This document shows, piece after piece, positions 34,479 to 43,233 of a DNA stretch of 64,000 bases. Position 1 is the stretch's first letter, and the number at the start of each line of letters is the position of its first letter. The position numbers were made by a program, and so were the translations under genes. The stretch comes from Parasphingorhabdus sp. SCSIO 66989 (GTDB lineage: Bacteria; Pseudomonadota; Alphaproteobacteria; Sphingomonadales; Sphingomonadaceae): NCBI RefSeq assembly GCF_032852305.1, contig NZ_CP136594.1, positions 3,013,501-3,077,500 of the forward strand, read 5' to 3'. Below the pieces are notes generated by a model, which worked only from the letters and a program-made list of their open reading frames with translations, was not told where the DNA came from and did not search any database.

Positions 34479-36815
34479 CTAATCATGCTTCTTGCTCTTC
34501 GTCGGCGTGAGCATGCCCGGTGAGACAAAGCCGATCGGATCAACCTGCATCGCCTTTTGCTTCAGCGTGCTTTCGATCTTGGAGTATTCCTCGATCATTT
34601 CCGGCGTTACCGATGAGCGCGAGGCTTCGAGCGCCTGACGGAAATTCTCCATCGTCACCTGCAGGCCCTCGACCGCCTCATTCAGGCCGTTGGAGCGCAG
34701 CGCGAACAGGCCGGCACGGCGGACAAGGTCTTCGAGATCAGCACCGGTAAAATTCTCGGCTTTTTCGGCAATTTCGCTGAGATCGACATCCTCAGCCAGC
34801 GGCATTTTGCTGGTGTGGATGCCCAGAATGCGGCGGCGGCCATCCTTGTCGGGGACGGTGACATAGACCAGCTCGTCAAAACGGCCGGGGCGTAGCAGCG
34901 CCGGGTCGATCAGATTCGGGCGGTTGGTCGCACCGATCAGCACCACCGATTGCAGTTCTTCTAGCCCGTCCATCTCGGCGAGAATGGTGTTGACCACCCG
35001 CTCGGTCACCTGTGGTTCGCCATAGCTGCTGCCGCGCACCGGGACCAGGCTGTCAATCTCGTCGATAAAGATCACCGTTGGTGCCACTTGCCGTGCGCGG
35101 GCGAACAGGCGGGCAATTTGCTGCTCGCTTTCGCCATACCATTTGGAAAGCAGATCGCTTGATTTGGTGGCGATAAAGTTCGCGCCCGATTCCTTCGCCG
35201 CCGCTTTGGCGAGCAGCGTCTTGCCGGTTCCTGGTGGGCCATAGAGCAGAAAGCCTTTGGCCGGGCGGATGCCGATACGGTGAAACGCCATCGGGTTCTT
35301 CAGCGGCAGTTCAATGCCTTCTTTCAGCTTGGCCTGCGCTTCATCCAGCCCGCCAATATCGCCCCAGCCAATATCCGGGGCCTGCACCATTACCTCGCGC
35401 ATCGCCGAGGGCTGGACGCGTTTGATCGCTTCCATAAAATCCTTGCGGCTGACGCAGAGATTATCGAGCACTTCTGGCGGAATGGTCTGCTCTTCCAGAT
35501 TGATCTCGGGCATGATGCGGCGCACTGCCTCAATCGCCGCCTCACGGGTGAGCGCGGCAATATCGGCACCGACAAAACCATAGGTGGTGCGCGCCAGCTC
35601 CTGCAGGTCAACATCCTCGTAAAGCGGCATACCGCGGGTATGAATGGCGAAAATCTCGCGGCGGCCAGCCTCATCGGGGACGCCGACAATGATTTCCCGA
35701 TCAAACCGTCCCGGACGGCGCAGCGCCTCGTCAATCGCGTCAGGCCGGTTAGTGGCGGCGATGACCACAAGATTTACCCGCGCTTCCAGCCCGTCCATCA
35801 GCGTGAGAAGCTGAGCGACAAGCCGCTTTTCCGCCTCGCCCTGCACCCGCTCACGCTTGGGTGCTATCGAATCAATCTCATCGATAAACAGGATCGATGG
35901 CGCCGCCTTGGTCGCCGCCTCGAATACCTCGCGCAGCTTTTTCTCCGATTCGCCATAGGCAGAGCCCATGATTTCCGGGCCGTTGATCAGGAAAAACTCG
36001 GCATCGCTCTCATTGGCGACTGCCCGCGCCAGCCGCGTCTTGCCGGTTCCCGGAGGGCCGTGCAGCAATACGCCGCGTGGCGGATCAACGCCGAGGCGGG
36101 TAAAGAGCTCAGGATAGCGCAGCGGCAGCTCGACCATCTCGCGCAGCTGATCGATGGTCTCGACCATGCCGCCAATATCATCATAGGTGACATCGGCACG
36201 GCGCGCCTCCTTGGGTTCCTCATATTCGGGGCGCAGCTCGACCTCGGTCTCGGCATCGATATGGACAATGCCCTTGGGCGCAGTGGACACCACCACCAGC
36301 CGCACCTGAGTCAGCGCAAAAGCCGGCGTATTCAGCATCTGACGCAGTTGCGGCGGCATATCGCCGCGATTGACCTGTTGCTGGCCATTGGTGGCGACAA
36401 CATCGCCTGCCACCATCGGTCGCCCGGCAAAGCTGCGCTTCAGCGCCTCTGCCGACCCCTGCAACCGCAATTCTTTCTGCGCCGGGGCGAGGACAACGCG
36501 TTTCGCCGCCTTCGATTCGGCTTTGGCCAGATGGACAAAATCGCCCGAACCGACTCCGGCATTGGCACGCTGAAAGCCGTCAATCCGCACCAGCTCCAGC
36601 CCCTCATCTTCAGGATAGGGCAGAACCGCGCGCGATGCGGTCTCGCGCTTGCCGGTGATAGCGATGACATCGCCCTCGGTGATGCCGAGACGCTGCATAT
36701 TTTCTTTGCTGATTCGCGCCAGACCGCGGCCACTATCTTCGGGCCGCGCATTGGCGACCTGCAGCTTTACGGTATCCTTGCTGGCTTCAGCAGCATCGGC
36801 GGGGCTGTCATTCAT
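34479..36815 (-). CDS. CDC48/VCP-type AAA+ ATPase
   Basis: 778 residues: an N-terminal double-psi beta-barrel substrate domain (about residues 14-190, VANARPEDSGRGLARIS and onward), then two AAA modules. D1 has Walker A GPPGTGKT near residue 250 and Walker B ILFIDEIDSIAPKRE; D2 has GPPGTGKT near residue 525 and VIFIDEIDSLVPVRG. Arg fingers (RRPGRFD and LRPGRFD) are present in both. These hexamers unfold proteins; they are universal in archaea and eukaryotes and occur in some bacteria. The product is full length with intact motifs. Its mRNA leader contains a terminator-like hairpin (36933-36960). Confidence 0.95.
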   Translation of the reverse strand: MNDSPADAAEASKDTVKLQVANARPEDSGRGLARISKENMQRLGITEGDVIAITGKRETASRAVLPYPEDEGLELVRIDGFQRANAGVGSGDFVHLAKAESKAAKRVVLAPAQKELRLQGSAEALKRSFAGRPMVAGDVVATNGQQQVNRGDMPPQLRQMLNTPAFALTQVRLVVVSTAPKGIVHIDAETEVELRPEYEEPKEARRADVTYDDIGGMVETIDQLREMVELPLRYPELFTRLGVDPPRGVLLHGPPGTGKTRLARAVANESDAEFFLINGPEIMGSAYGESEKKLREVFEAATKAAPSILFIDEIDSIAPKRERVQGEAEKRLVAQLLTLMDGLEARVNLVVIAATNRPDAIDEALRRPGRFDREIIVGVPDEAGRREIFAIHTRGMPLYEDVDLQELARTTYGFVGADIAALTREAAIEAVRRIMPEINLEEQTIPPEVLDNLCVSRKDFMEAIKRVQPSAMREVMVQAPDIGWGDIGGLDEAQAKLKEGIELPLKNPMAFHRIGIRPAKGFLLYGPPGTGKTLLAKAAAKESGANFIATKSSDLLSKWYGESEQQIARLFARARQVAPTVIFIDEIDSLVPVRGSSYGEPQVTERVVNTILAEMDGLEELQSVVLIGATNRPNLIDPALLRPGRFDELVYVTVPDKDGRRRILGIHTSKMPLAEDVDLSEIAEKAENFTGADLEDLVRRAGLFALRSNGLNEAVEGLQVTMENFRQALEASRSSVTPEMIEEYSKIESTLKQKAMQVDPIGFVSPGMLTPTKSKKHD

Positions 36816-36822
36816 GGGGAGG

Positions 36823-36830
36823 CCTCTCCT
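36823..36830 (-). promoter_or_regulatory. Ribosome-binding site of the CDC48-type gene
   Basis: On the minus strand the leader reads AGGAGAGG, 7 nt before ATG 36815. It is an exact complement of CCTCTCCT, a single-strand segment of the upstream leader RNA at about 36967-36974, so the two could pair in a read-through transcript. Confidence 0.55.
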
Positions 36831-36932
36831 TTATTGGGAGACTAGACCTAGGGGTGCGCAGCGATGATTTCAAACACAGGATGCAAAATCCGGTCACAGA
36901 CTGCAAAACCGGCGCTCTCCCGCTTAACGGGC

Positions 36933-36960
36933 AAAAAAAAGGCCAGCCCGAAGGCTGGCC
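36933..36960 (-). terminator. Terminator/attenuator hairpin in the CDC48 gene leader
   Basis: GGCCAGCC-TTCG-GGCTGGCC followed on the minus strand by eight T residues, a textbook intrinsic terminator with a stable TTCG loop. No minus-strand gene lies between it and the plus-strand LysR gene at 37160, so it must end a short RNA that starts in the 37.0-37.1 kb region, 118 bp before the CDC48 start codon. Confidence 0.85.
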
Positions 36961-37060
36961 AAGTTATATAGGAGAGGATGCCTGAAAGGCACTGTTGATA
37001 TGGGCCTAACCCGGTTTTTGTGCAAGTGCGAAATGAACCATCTCGGTTGCAAATTTTGCA
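36933..37060 (-). ncRNA. Candidate leader-derived small RNA or attenuator
   Basis: Minus-strand sequence ending in the terminator at 36933. Upstream of it are a small hairpin (TGCC-TTTCA-GGCA, about 36978-36990), an unpaired CATCCTCTCC that resembles anti-Shine-Dalgarno loops of alphaproteobacterial sRNAs, and AT-rich TATATAA. The 5' end is not visible (a weak TATAAA lies near 37067), so the start given is approximate. It may be a trans-acting sRNA or only the attenuated CDC48 leader. Confidence 0.45.
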
Positions 37061-37135
37061 CTTTATACGAATTTTTCCCGCAAAATCGCTACATTTTACA
37101 CCAGATAATGTTATTGCGGTGCACAATGAACCATC
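37026..37135. promoter_or_regulatory. Pair of 17-bp direct repeats upstream of the LysR gene
   Basis: GTGCGAAATGAACCATC (37026-37042) and GTGCACAATGAACCATC (37119-37135) agree at 15 of 17 positions and are 93 bp apart. They flank the likely promoters of the leftward RNA and the LysR gene at 37160, so they may be binding sites of that regulator. Inference from position only. Confidence 0.45.
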
Positions 37136-37159
37136 AGTCATAAAATATCTGGAGCGGAA

Positions 37160-38038
37160 ATGCGACGACTACCTCCCCTAAGATCACTCGAAGCCTTTGC
37201 CCAGGTGGCGCGACTCGGTTCGGCCAAAGCCGCAGCGGCTGAGCTGTCGCTGTCACCCTCGGCGTTGAGTCGCCGTATCGCCGCTTTGGAAGACTTTATG
37301 GGCAAGAAGCTGTTCAAGCGGCAAAAGCAGCTTTTGGCGCTGAATCGCGATGGTGAGGCGCTGTACAAGAGCATCGGTCCGGCACTGGAACTGCTCACCG
37401 ATGCGGTGCATGCCAATATGGATACCAGCCGCACCATGCGTCTGCGGCTTGGGGTTTTACCGCTGTTCGGCAGCCAGCGGCTGTTCCCTAAATTACCCGA
37501 ACTGCGGCGGCTCTACCCGCTGCTGCATATCGATATTGATACATCGGGCCATGGCGAGGATAGGCTGGGCGACAGCCTGGACGCGGCGATTGTACTCACC
37601 GAGTCGATTCCGGAAGGATTGCACGCGGTGCAACTGGACGAGAACTATGTCTATGCCATTGCCTCGACCGATCTGGTCAAGCAGCTGGGCGACAAGCCAA
37701 AATCAGATGTCCTGTCGCGGCAAACCTTCCTGATCCACAATGACATGCCCGAATCCTTCAGTGCATGGAAGGCAGAGATCGGCATGGCTGAGCTACAGCC
37801 GAGCGCCATCGACCATTTTGACAGCGGCCCGCTGATGCTCGAAGCCGCAGCGCAGGGGCTCGGCATCGCCATCATGCACGACAACCATCTCGACCGCGCC
37901 CATGATCCGCGACTGGCGCGGCTTTATACGGTCGAGGTGAAAAGCCCCTATAGCTACTGGTTCGTATGCCGCCCCGCCGCGCTGGAAACGCGGGCGGTAA
38001 GGTTGTTTCACGACTGGCTGGTCAAGGCGGGATTGTAA
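37160..38038 (+). CDS. LysR-family transcriptional regulator, GcvA-like
   Basis: 292 residues. Helix-turn-helix RLPPLRSLEAFAQVARLGSAKAAAAELSLSPSALSRRIAALEDFMGKKLFKR with the PPLRSLEAF opening typical of the GcvA/AmpR branch. The effector domain (LRLGVLPLFGSQRLFPKLPEL...) ends PAALETRAVRLFHDWLVKAGL, also GcvA-like. Target genes unknown; it may control itself and the divergent leftward transcript through the repeats at 37026 and 37119. Followed directly by family 1 repeats. Confidence 0.9.
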   Translation: MRRLPPLRSLEAFAQVARLGSAKAAAAELSLSPSALSRRIAALEDFMGKKLFKRQKQLLALNRDGEALYKSIGPALELLTDAVHANMDTSRTMRLRLGVLPLFGSQRLFPKLPELRRLYPLLHIDIDTSGHGEDRLGDSLDAAIVLTESIPEGLHAVQLDENYVYAIASTDLVKQLGDKPKSDVLSRQTFLIHNDMPESFSAWKAEIGMAELQPSAIDHFDSGPLMLEAAAQGLGIAIMHDNHLDRAHDPRLARLYTVEVKSPYSYWFVCRPAALETRAVRLFHDWLVKAGL

Positions 38039-38045
38039 TCAAAGA

Positions 38046-38462
38046 AGCCTGAGCCCCGCCTGCGCGGGGCTGACGATAATGATAAATCTCACATCTCATC
38101 GTCGGCCCCGCGCAGGCGGGGCCTGGGCTTTCTTATTTGTTCAGATCATCAAACAAATCACGCCAGTCGGGATTCTGCTCTTCAATCAACCTGAATTTCC
38201 AAGGGCGCTCCCACTTTTTCAGGCGCTTCTCTCTAACGATGGCATCATGAATCTCGTCATGCCACTCGGCATAGACGAGCCTATTCAAGCCATGTTTGCG
38301 ACAATATTCTGAACCTGATGAGCTGCGGTGCTGAAAGCTGCGGCGCGCAATATGGCTGGTTACACCCACATACATGCGACCGCGATAACGGTTCGCCATT
38401 ATGTATACCCAGCCGCCCTTCAACTAAAAGAAAGCCTTGGCCCCGCCTTCGCGGGGCCGACG
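38046..38462. mobile_element. Family 1 element, copy C: inverted repeats enclosing a GIY-YIG nuclease gene
   Basis: Three 30-bp family 1 arms: 38046-38075, 38100-38129 (inverted to the first) and 38433-38462 (inverted to the second, 27 of 30 matching). The nuclease gene fills the space between the last two, with only 3 bp from arm to stop codon and 9 bp from start codon to arm. The same arms bound the non-coding elements at 1251 and 30817. It lies between convergent genes. No target duplication is evident. Confidence 0.7.
38133..38423 (-). CDS. Stand-alone GIY-YIG nuclease domain protein (copy 2, inside inverted repeats)
   Basis: 96 residues with the GIY-YIG pattern: GWVYIMANRYRGRMYVGVTSHIARRSFQHRSS (VYI and YVG strands plus catalytic Arg), then CRKHGLNRLVYAEWHDEIHDAIVREKRLKKWERPWKFRLIEEQNPDWRDLF, the UPF0213-like ending. 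The start is probably TTG 38423, because a TAG lies immediately before it; ATG 38399 would cut the first strand. No obvious ribosome site except sequence from the adjoining repeat. It differs clearly from the protein at 20916, so they are not recent duplicates. Confidence 0.88.
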   Translation of the reverse strand: MKGGWVYIMANRYRGRMYVGVTSHIARRSFQHRSSSGSEYCRKHGLNRLVYAEWHDEIHDAIVREKRLKKWERPWKFRLIEEQNPDWRDLFDDLNK

Positions 38463-38490
38463 AGAAGAGAGGCAGGGATTATGTGTCAGT

Positions 38491-38940
38491 TCACCCCACC
38501 ACAGCTTTCTGAATAACCCCCGGGTTTGCCGGTGGCTCACCCTTGGGCAGAGCGTCAACATGCTCCATGCCGCTGGTGACCTGGCCCCATACGGTATATT
38601 GGCCATCGAGAAATTCAGCATCACCGAAGCAGATGAAGAACTGGCTGTTGGCGCTGTTCGGGTCCATGGTGCGGGCCATGGAGCAGGTACCGCGCACATG
38701 CGGTTCGCTGTTGAATTCCTGCGCCAGATCGGGCTTGTCGGAGCCGCCGGTGCCGGTGCCGTGTGGGCAGCCACCCTGCGCCATAAAGCCGTCAATCACG
38801 CGGTGAAATTTGACGCCATCATAAAAGCCCTCACCCGCCAGCTCGGTGATGCGGGCGACATGGTTGGGGGCGAGATCGGGGCGCAATTTGATGACAACAT
38901 CGCCAGTGTCCAGGGTAAGCGTCAGGGTAGTATCAGCCAT
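38491..38940 (-). CDS. Cyclophilin-type peptidyl-prolyl cis-trans isomerase
   Basis: 149 residues from ATG 38940 (GAAGAGAG upstream); the frame is open further but the family begins here. The cyclophilin core is intact: FHRVIDGFMAQGGCPHGTGTGG, the SMARTMDPNSANSQFFIC active-site region, and LDGQYTVWGQVTSGMEHVDAL with Trp in the drug-binding pocket. No signal peptide, so it should act in the cytoplasm. Single gene, downstream of the family 1 element. Confidence 0.95.
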   Translation of the reverse strand: MADTTLTLTLDTGDVVIKLRPDLAPNHVARITELAGEGFYDGVKFHRVIDGFMAQGGCPHGTGTGGSDKPDLAQEFNSEPHVRGTCSMARTMDPNSANSQFFICFGDAEFLDGQYTVWGQVTSGMEHVDALPKGEPPANPGVIQKAVVG

Positions 38941-39185
38941 GGTAAATCTCTCTTCGATTTTGCGAACCGTCTTCGCGGCGCAACGCCGCTGCCAATGGTC
39001 CGGGGGAAGGATGCGCCCCATATAGTGCGGTTGGCCAAAATGTCACCCTCTTGCCATCGCAGCGCGCGCCGTTCACGCGCCAGCGGCCAGATTAGTGCAT
39101 CATCTCATTGCATTTGCGGCGCTTTGCCGTCACATAGCCGAAGAATCACAACCATTGTGCCACGCCAGGAAAAGGGGGACAGCAT

Positions 39186-40595
39186 ATGGCCGATCAGCTT
39201 GATCTTGCCCCCGACTCACAAAAAGACGAGAACCGCCTCGACAAGGAAAACCGGCTCAAGCCCGGCTTTGTCCGCCGCGTCCTTGCCTCGCTCGAAGACG
39301 GGGTAGAGGAATCCACCTATGATCTGGTCGAGCCGCTGCACCCGGCGGATATTGCCGACCTTTTCGAGCTGATCGACAATGAGAACCGCCCGGCGCTGGC
39401 GGAGGCGATCACTGATCTTCTTGGCGCCGATGTGCTGTCCGAGCTTAACGACTATGTCCGTGAGGACATTATCGAGTTTCTGCCCGCCGAACAGGTGGCA
39501 GAGCTTGCCGGGCAGCTCGAGACCGACGATGCGGTGGCGATTATCGAGGATCTGGACGCCGCCGATCAGCAGGCGGTTCTGGAAGAACTGGAGCCGGAAG
39601 ACCGCGCTGCAATCGAAGACGCGCTTTCCTATCCCGAGGAGAGCGCTGGCCGCCTGATGCAGCGCGATCTGGTGGCGGTGCCGCAGCATATGACTGTCGG
39701 CCAGCTGATTGATTATCTGCGCGAACATGCTGATCTTACCACCGAATTCTGGGAGATTTTTGTTGTCGATCCAGGGCATCACCCGGTCGGCACCTGTCAG
39801 CTCAGCTGGATCATGCGCACGCCTCGCGATGTCGAGCTGGGCGATGTGATGAAGCGCGAACAGACGCTGATCCCGACGGATATGGATCAGGAAGAAGTGG
39901 CGCTGCGTTTCCAGAAATATGCGCTGATTTCCGCCGCTGTGGTCGATGAATCCGGGCGGCTGGTGGGCCAGATCACCGTCGATGACATCATCCATATTGT
40001 CCAGGAAGAGGCGGGCGAGGACATTTTGCGCCTCTCCGGTGCCGGTGAAGGCGATATTAACCAGCCAATTGTCGAAAGCTATTCCAGCCGGGTGCGCTGG
40101 CTGGTGGCCAATCTGGGCACCGCCGTGGTGGCCAGCGCGATCATCGCGCTGTTTGGCGGCGCTATCGAGAATATGGTCGCGCTCGCGGTGCTAATGCCGA
40201 TTGTTGCTTCTATCGGCGGCAATGCGGGCACGCAAACCATGGCGGTGGCGGTGCGGGCGCTGGCGATGAACCAGCTTACCCAATCCAACACGGCGCGTAT
40301 CATCTTGCGCGAATTGCGGGTCGCGGCGCTCAATGGCCTGACTATTGCCGTGCTGATCGGCATTGCCACGGCGCTGATATTCGCCAATCCCATGCTCGGC
40401 TGGGTGATTGCGCTGGCGATGATCATCAACATCATCATCGCCGGTCTGGCCGGGGTGTTGGTGCCGGTGGTGCTTGACCGTCTGGAACAGGATCCGGCGG
40501 TGGCCTCATCGGTGTTTGTCACCATGATCACCGATTCCATGGGCTTTTTTGCGTTTCTGGGATTGGCGGTGGCGAGCGGAATGGTGCAGTTGTAG
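39186..40595 (+). CDS. mgtE: MgtE-family magnesium transporter
   Basis: 469 residues: N-terminal cytoplasmic helical domain with the LHPADIADLFELI and LEDLD-type repeats, two CBS domains (about residues 135-275), and five membrane helices ending GFFAFLGLAVASGMVQL. The channel signature is visible as PIVASIGGNAGTQTMAVAVRALA. The CBS and N domains close the channel when internal Mg2+ is high. A strong ribosome site (AAAGGGGGA) precedes ATG 39186. Stand-alone gene. Confidence 0.95.
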   Translation: MADQLDLAPDSQKDENRLDKENRLKPGFVRRVLASLEDGVEESTYDLVEPLHPADIADLFELIDNENRPALAEAITDLLGADVLSELNDYVREDIIEFLPAEQVAELAGQLETDDAVAIIEDLDAADQQAVLEELEPEDRAAIEDALSYPEESAGRLMQRDLVAVPQHMTVGQLIDYLREHADLTTEFWEIFVVDPGHHPVGTCQLSWIMRTPRDVELGDVMKREQTLIPTDMDQEEVALRFQKYALISAAVVDESGRLVGQITVDDIIHIVQEEAGEDILRLSGAGEGDINQPIVESYSSRVRWLVANLGTAVVASAIIALFGGAIENMVALAVLMPIVASIGGNAGTQTMAVAVRALAMNQLTQSNTARIILRELRVAALNGLTIAVLIGIATALIFANPMLGWVIALAMIINIIIAGLAGVLVPVVLDRLEQDPAVASSVFVTMITDSMGFFAFLGLAVASGMVQL

Positions 40596-40690
40596 AATAC
40601 ATCCGCACCAGTCAAATCTATTCCTTGGCATCTTTTGGATATGCGTACATGGTGCTTATTACATCCATTATGGAAACAGGAATCAGATAG

Positions 40691-43144
40691 TTGGAAATGC
40701 GCATTCGTTTAGTTTCATTCCTGCAAGTTGCTGCACTTTTGGTCTTGGCATTTTCCTTTGCGGCTGGCCCAAATGTCGCTGCGGCACAATCGGATGTTGA
40801 TCCGGATATTGTGGACGGCAAGACCGCGACCGAAGAAAATTTGATCGAGGAGGAGGAACTTCTCTTCGCTCCGATCCCTGAATGGGCCAAAACCGCCGAA
40901 ATACCCAGCGAACAAACCGCTGCCACCAAAGGAATGGCGGGCAGCTTCGCTCTGGTCAGCCATCAGCACAGGATCACCGATAAGGGTGGCACGTATTTTA
41001 TGCGTCAGGTGATACGGGTCTCTGAAGCCTCTGCACTGAATGACCTGGGAACCATATCCCTGAATTGGGTGCCGGGCAGAGAGAAGGTGACATTGCACCA
41101 TCTTGCGATCATCCGTGACGGCCAACGTCTCAACATCCTCGAAAATGGCCAGACCTTCGAATATCTGCGCCGGGAACCCAATCTGTCGCAAGGGATATTG
41201 GACGGAAAAGTCACGGCAACGCTTCTCATCGAAGACTTGCGCGTGGGTGACATGATCGACTTGGCCAGAAGCGTTGATACGAGCTATGAGCCGCTGGTCG
41301 GACACTACCAATTCATGCACAATTATGCGGGAACCCTCAAAATAGATCGGCTGATGCAGCGGGTCATCTGGCCGGAGGACCGCCATGTCCTTATCAGCCA
41401 TGGGTCTGGATTGCCCCCATATGAAAGCTACAAAGAAAATGGCTATGAGGTTAGAGAGTTCAGTGTTGACGCCATCGATGAAAAGGCGATGCCCAAAGAT
41501 CTGCCGGAGCGATTCTATTTTGATCGCGTTTCGCAGATATCAACATTTGATAACTGGCAGAACGTAGCCGCGAGATTCCAGCCGCTGTTTGATGAGGCTG
41601 CTATTGTCCCGCCTGAAGGCTCTCTGCGCGATGTGGTAGAAGAACTCCGCGCGGAGCAACTGGACAGCAAGGCGTTGGTCGAGCGTGTGCTGGCGAAGGT
41701 GCAAAACGATGTGCGCTATGTCGGGAATTTCTCTGGATTGGGCAACTATACGCCACAAAGCGCACAGTCGGTCTGGTCGAGCAAATACGGGGATTGCAAA
41801 GGAAAAACCGCACTGTTGACAGCGATCCTGCGCGAATTTGACTTAGAGGCAACCCCTGTATTGGTCCATGCAAAAGGGTTTGAACCTATCGACTCTTACC
41901 TAGCTGCGCCCCATGCGTTTAATCATATCTTTGTGCGTCTAACTATGAATGGCGAGACCTATTGGCTTGACGGCACCAGGCAGGACGATACCTCTCTGGA
42001 TCGCCTTCCGCCGGTCTTTTTCGGTCATATGCTGCCACTCGATAGCATCGCCGAACCGGTATATGTCCACGACGCCAATTATGATCGGCTGCAAAGCTTG
42101 GATCGCTATATTATTGACGCCAGCGCGGGGCTGGAAAAACCGGCGCGCTATCGCATTGAGCAAGTCCGTTATGATGACGCGGCGAAACGCTATATCAGTA
42201 AATATGGTCATATGACTGACAGCGAGAAAGCACGCGTGATTGAAGATTTTGTCGAGGATGACGACAATCGCGATTCCACTCTGGAAAGCTTCAATTTCTA
42301 TTCTGAACCGGACAAATTGAGTGCCATGGTAGTATATGAAGGTACCACAATCATGCCTTGGATTGAGGGCAACGGCTTCCAAAAATATCTGGCCAAGCAC
42401 CTGAATCTGGGTCGGCATTTCCATTTCGATCGCGAAGACGCGGAGTATAATGACCTACCTCGCCGAACGTCCAAACGACACTACGCCAACCAGGTGGAGA
42501 TCATTTTCCCCGAAGACTATGGGGCGATAAACATTGAAGGACAGACCTATGACAAGCAGATCGGACCGGCACATTATATTCGTCGTCTGAGCAAGGACAA
42601 GAACAGGTTTACCGGCTATCTTGAAACCGCTGTCGGCTATCGCGAGTACACTGCCGAACAGGCCATCCAATGGGACAGTGAAACGGATTTGATTTTCGAT
42701 GACAGAGTATATGTCGCCTATGCGCCCAAAGACAGTCCGGCGATAAGTAGCCTGCAAAGCTTCAACAGTGCCATTCAGCAAGCGCATGACATTGCCGCCG
42801 CGAATGGTGATACAAAAGACATCCATGATGTGCTCGACCCGCTTATCCAGACGGACCCCAATAATGTTCGCCTGTTGGTGACCCGAGCAAAACTCATCAT
42901 GGACGAACAGCCGATGATCGCAGAACGCGACCTATTGCGCGCGCTGCTGTTGGAGCGGAGCAATTTAGAGGCTCTGCAGACTATTGCCCAACTCTATATC
43001 GACAATAGTGAAACCGCTCTGGCCCGGAAAATGTTGGACCGCATATTGCGGCGCACAGAGGAGCATCCTTGGGCACTGCAGCAACGCGAAGCACTCAATC
43101 TCTCCGCTTCAGAGCTGGGTGACAATGCTCAGACCTCGCCATAA
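40691..43144 (+). CDS. DUF3857/transglutaminase-like secreted protein
   Basis: 817 residues. Signal peptide to AAAQ (about residue 33), a DUF3857 region (about 60-280), then a transglutaminase-like fold with the catalytic triad visible: Cys in SSKYGDCKGKTALLTAIL, His in APHAFNHIFVRL, Asp in YWLDGTRQDD. The C-terminal part has a tetratricopeptide-like stretch (LLVTRAKLIMDEQPMIAERDLLRALLLERSNLEAL). The role is unknown in the family. The start is TTG 40691 (AGGAA 9 nt upstream) or ATG 40697, two codons later. No operon partner. Confidence 0.88.
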   Translation: MEMRIRLVSFLQVAALLVLAFSFAAGPNVAAAQSDVDPDIVDGKTATEENLIEEEELLFAPIPEWAKTAEIPSEQTAATKGMAGSFALVSHQHRITDKGGTYFMRQVIRVSEASALNDLGTISLNWVPGREKVTLHHLAIIRDGQRLNILENGQTFEYLRREPNLSQGILDGKVTATLLIEDLRVGDMIDLARSVDTSYEPLVGHYQFMHNYAGTLKIDRLMQRVIWPEDRHVLISHGSGLPPYESYKENGYEVREFSVDAIDEKAMPKDLPERFYFDRVSQISTFDNWQNVAARFQPLFDEAAIVPPEGSLRDVVEELRAEQLDSKALVERVLAKVQNDVRYVGNFSGLGNYTPQSAQSVWSSKYGDCKGKTALLTAILREFDLEATPVLVHAKGFEPIDSYLAAPHAFNHIFVRLTMNGETYWLDGTRQDDTSLDRLPPVFFGHMLPLDSIAEPVYVHDANYDRLQSLDRYIIDASAGLEKPARYRIEQVRYDDAAKRYISKYGHMTDSEKARVIEDFVEDDDNRDSTLESFNFYSEPDKLSAMVVYEGTTIMPWIEGNGFQKYLAKHLNLGRHFHFDREDAEYNDLPRRTSKRHYANQVEIIFPEDYGAINIEGQTYDKQIGPAHYIRRLSKDKNRFTGYLETAVGYREYTAEQAIQWDSETDLIFDDRVYVAYAPKDSPAISSLQSFNSAIQQAHDIAAANGDTKDIHDVLDPLIQTDPNNVRLLVTRAKLIMDEQPMIAERDLLRALLLERSNLEALQTIAQLYIDNSETALARKMLDRILRRTEEHPWALQQREALNLSASELGDNAQTSP

Positions 43145-43233
43145 GACTTAGGGTGTTTTGCTTATCCACAAATGGATGACTGCTTAGATGCGCGGGCTTG
43201 CATCAGGCCATAGCGCGAGCCATCTCAACGGCT

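Noticed and set aside
36848-37141. 97-residue open frame upstream of the CDC48 gene
   Set aside because: It runs across the terminator hairpin, has no ribosome site and shows no protein-like composition. The strand is better explained by a leader RNA.
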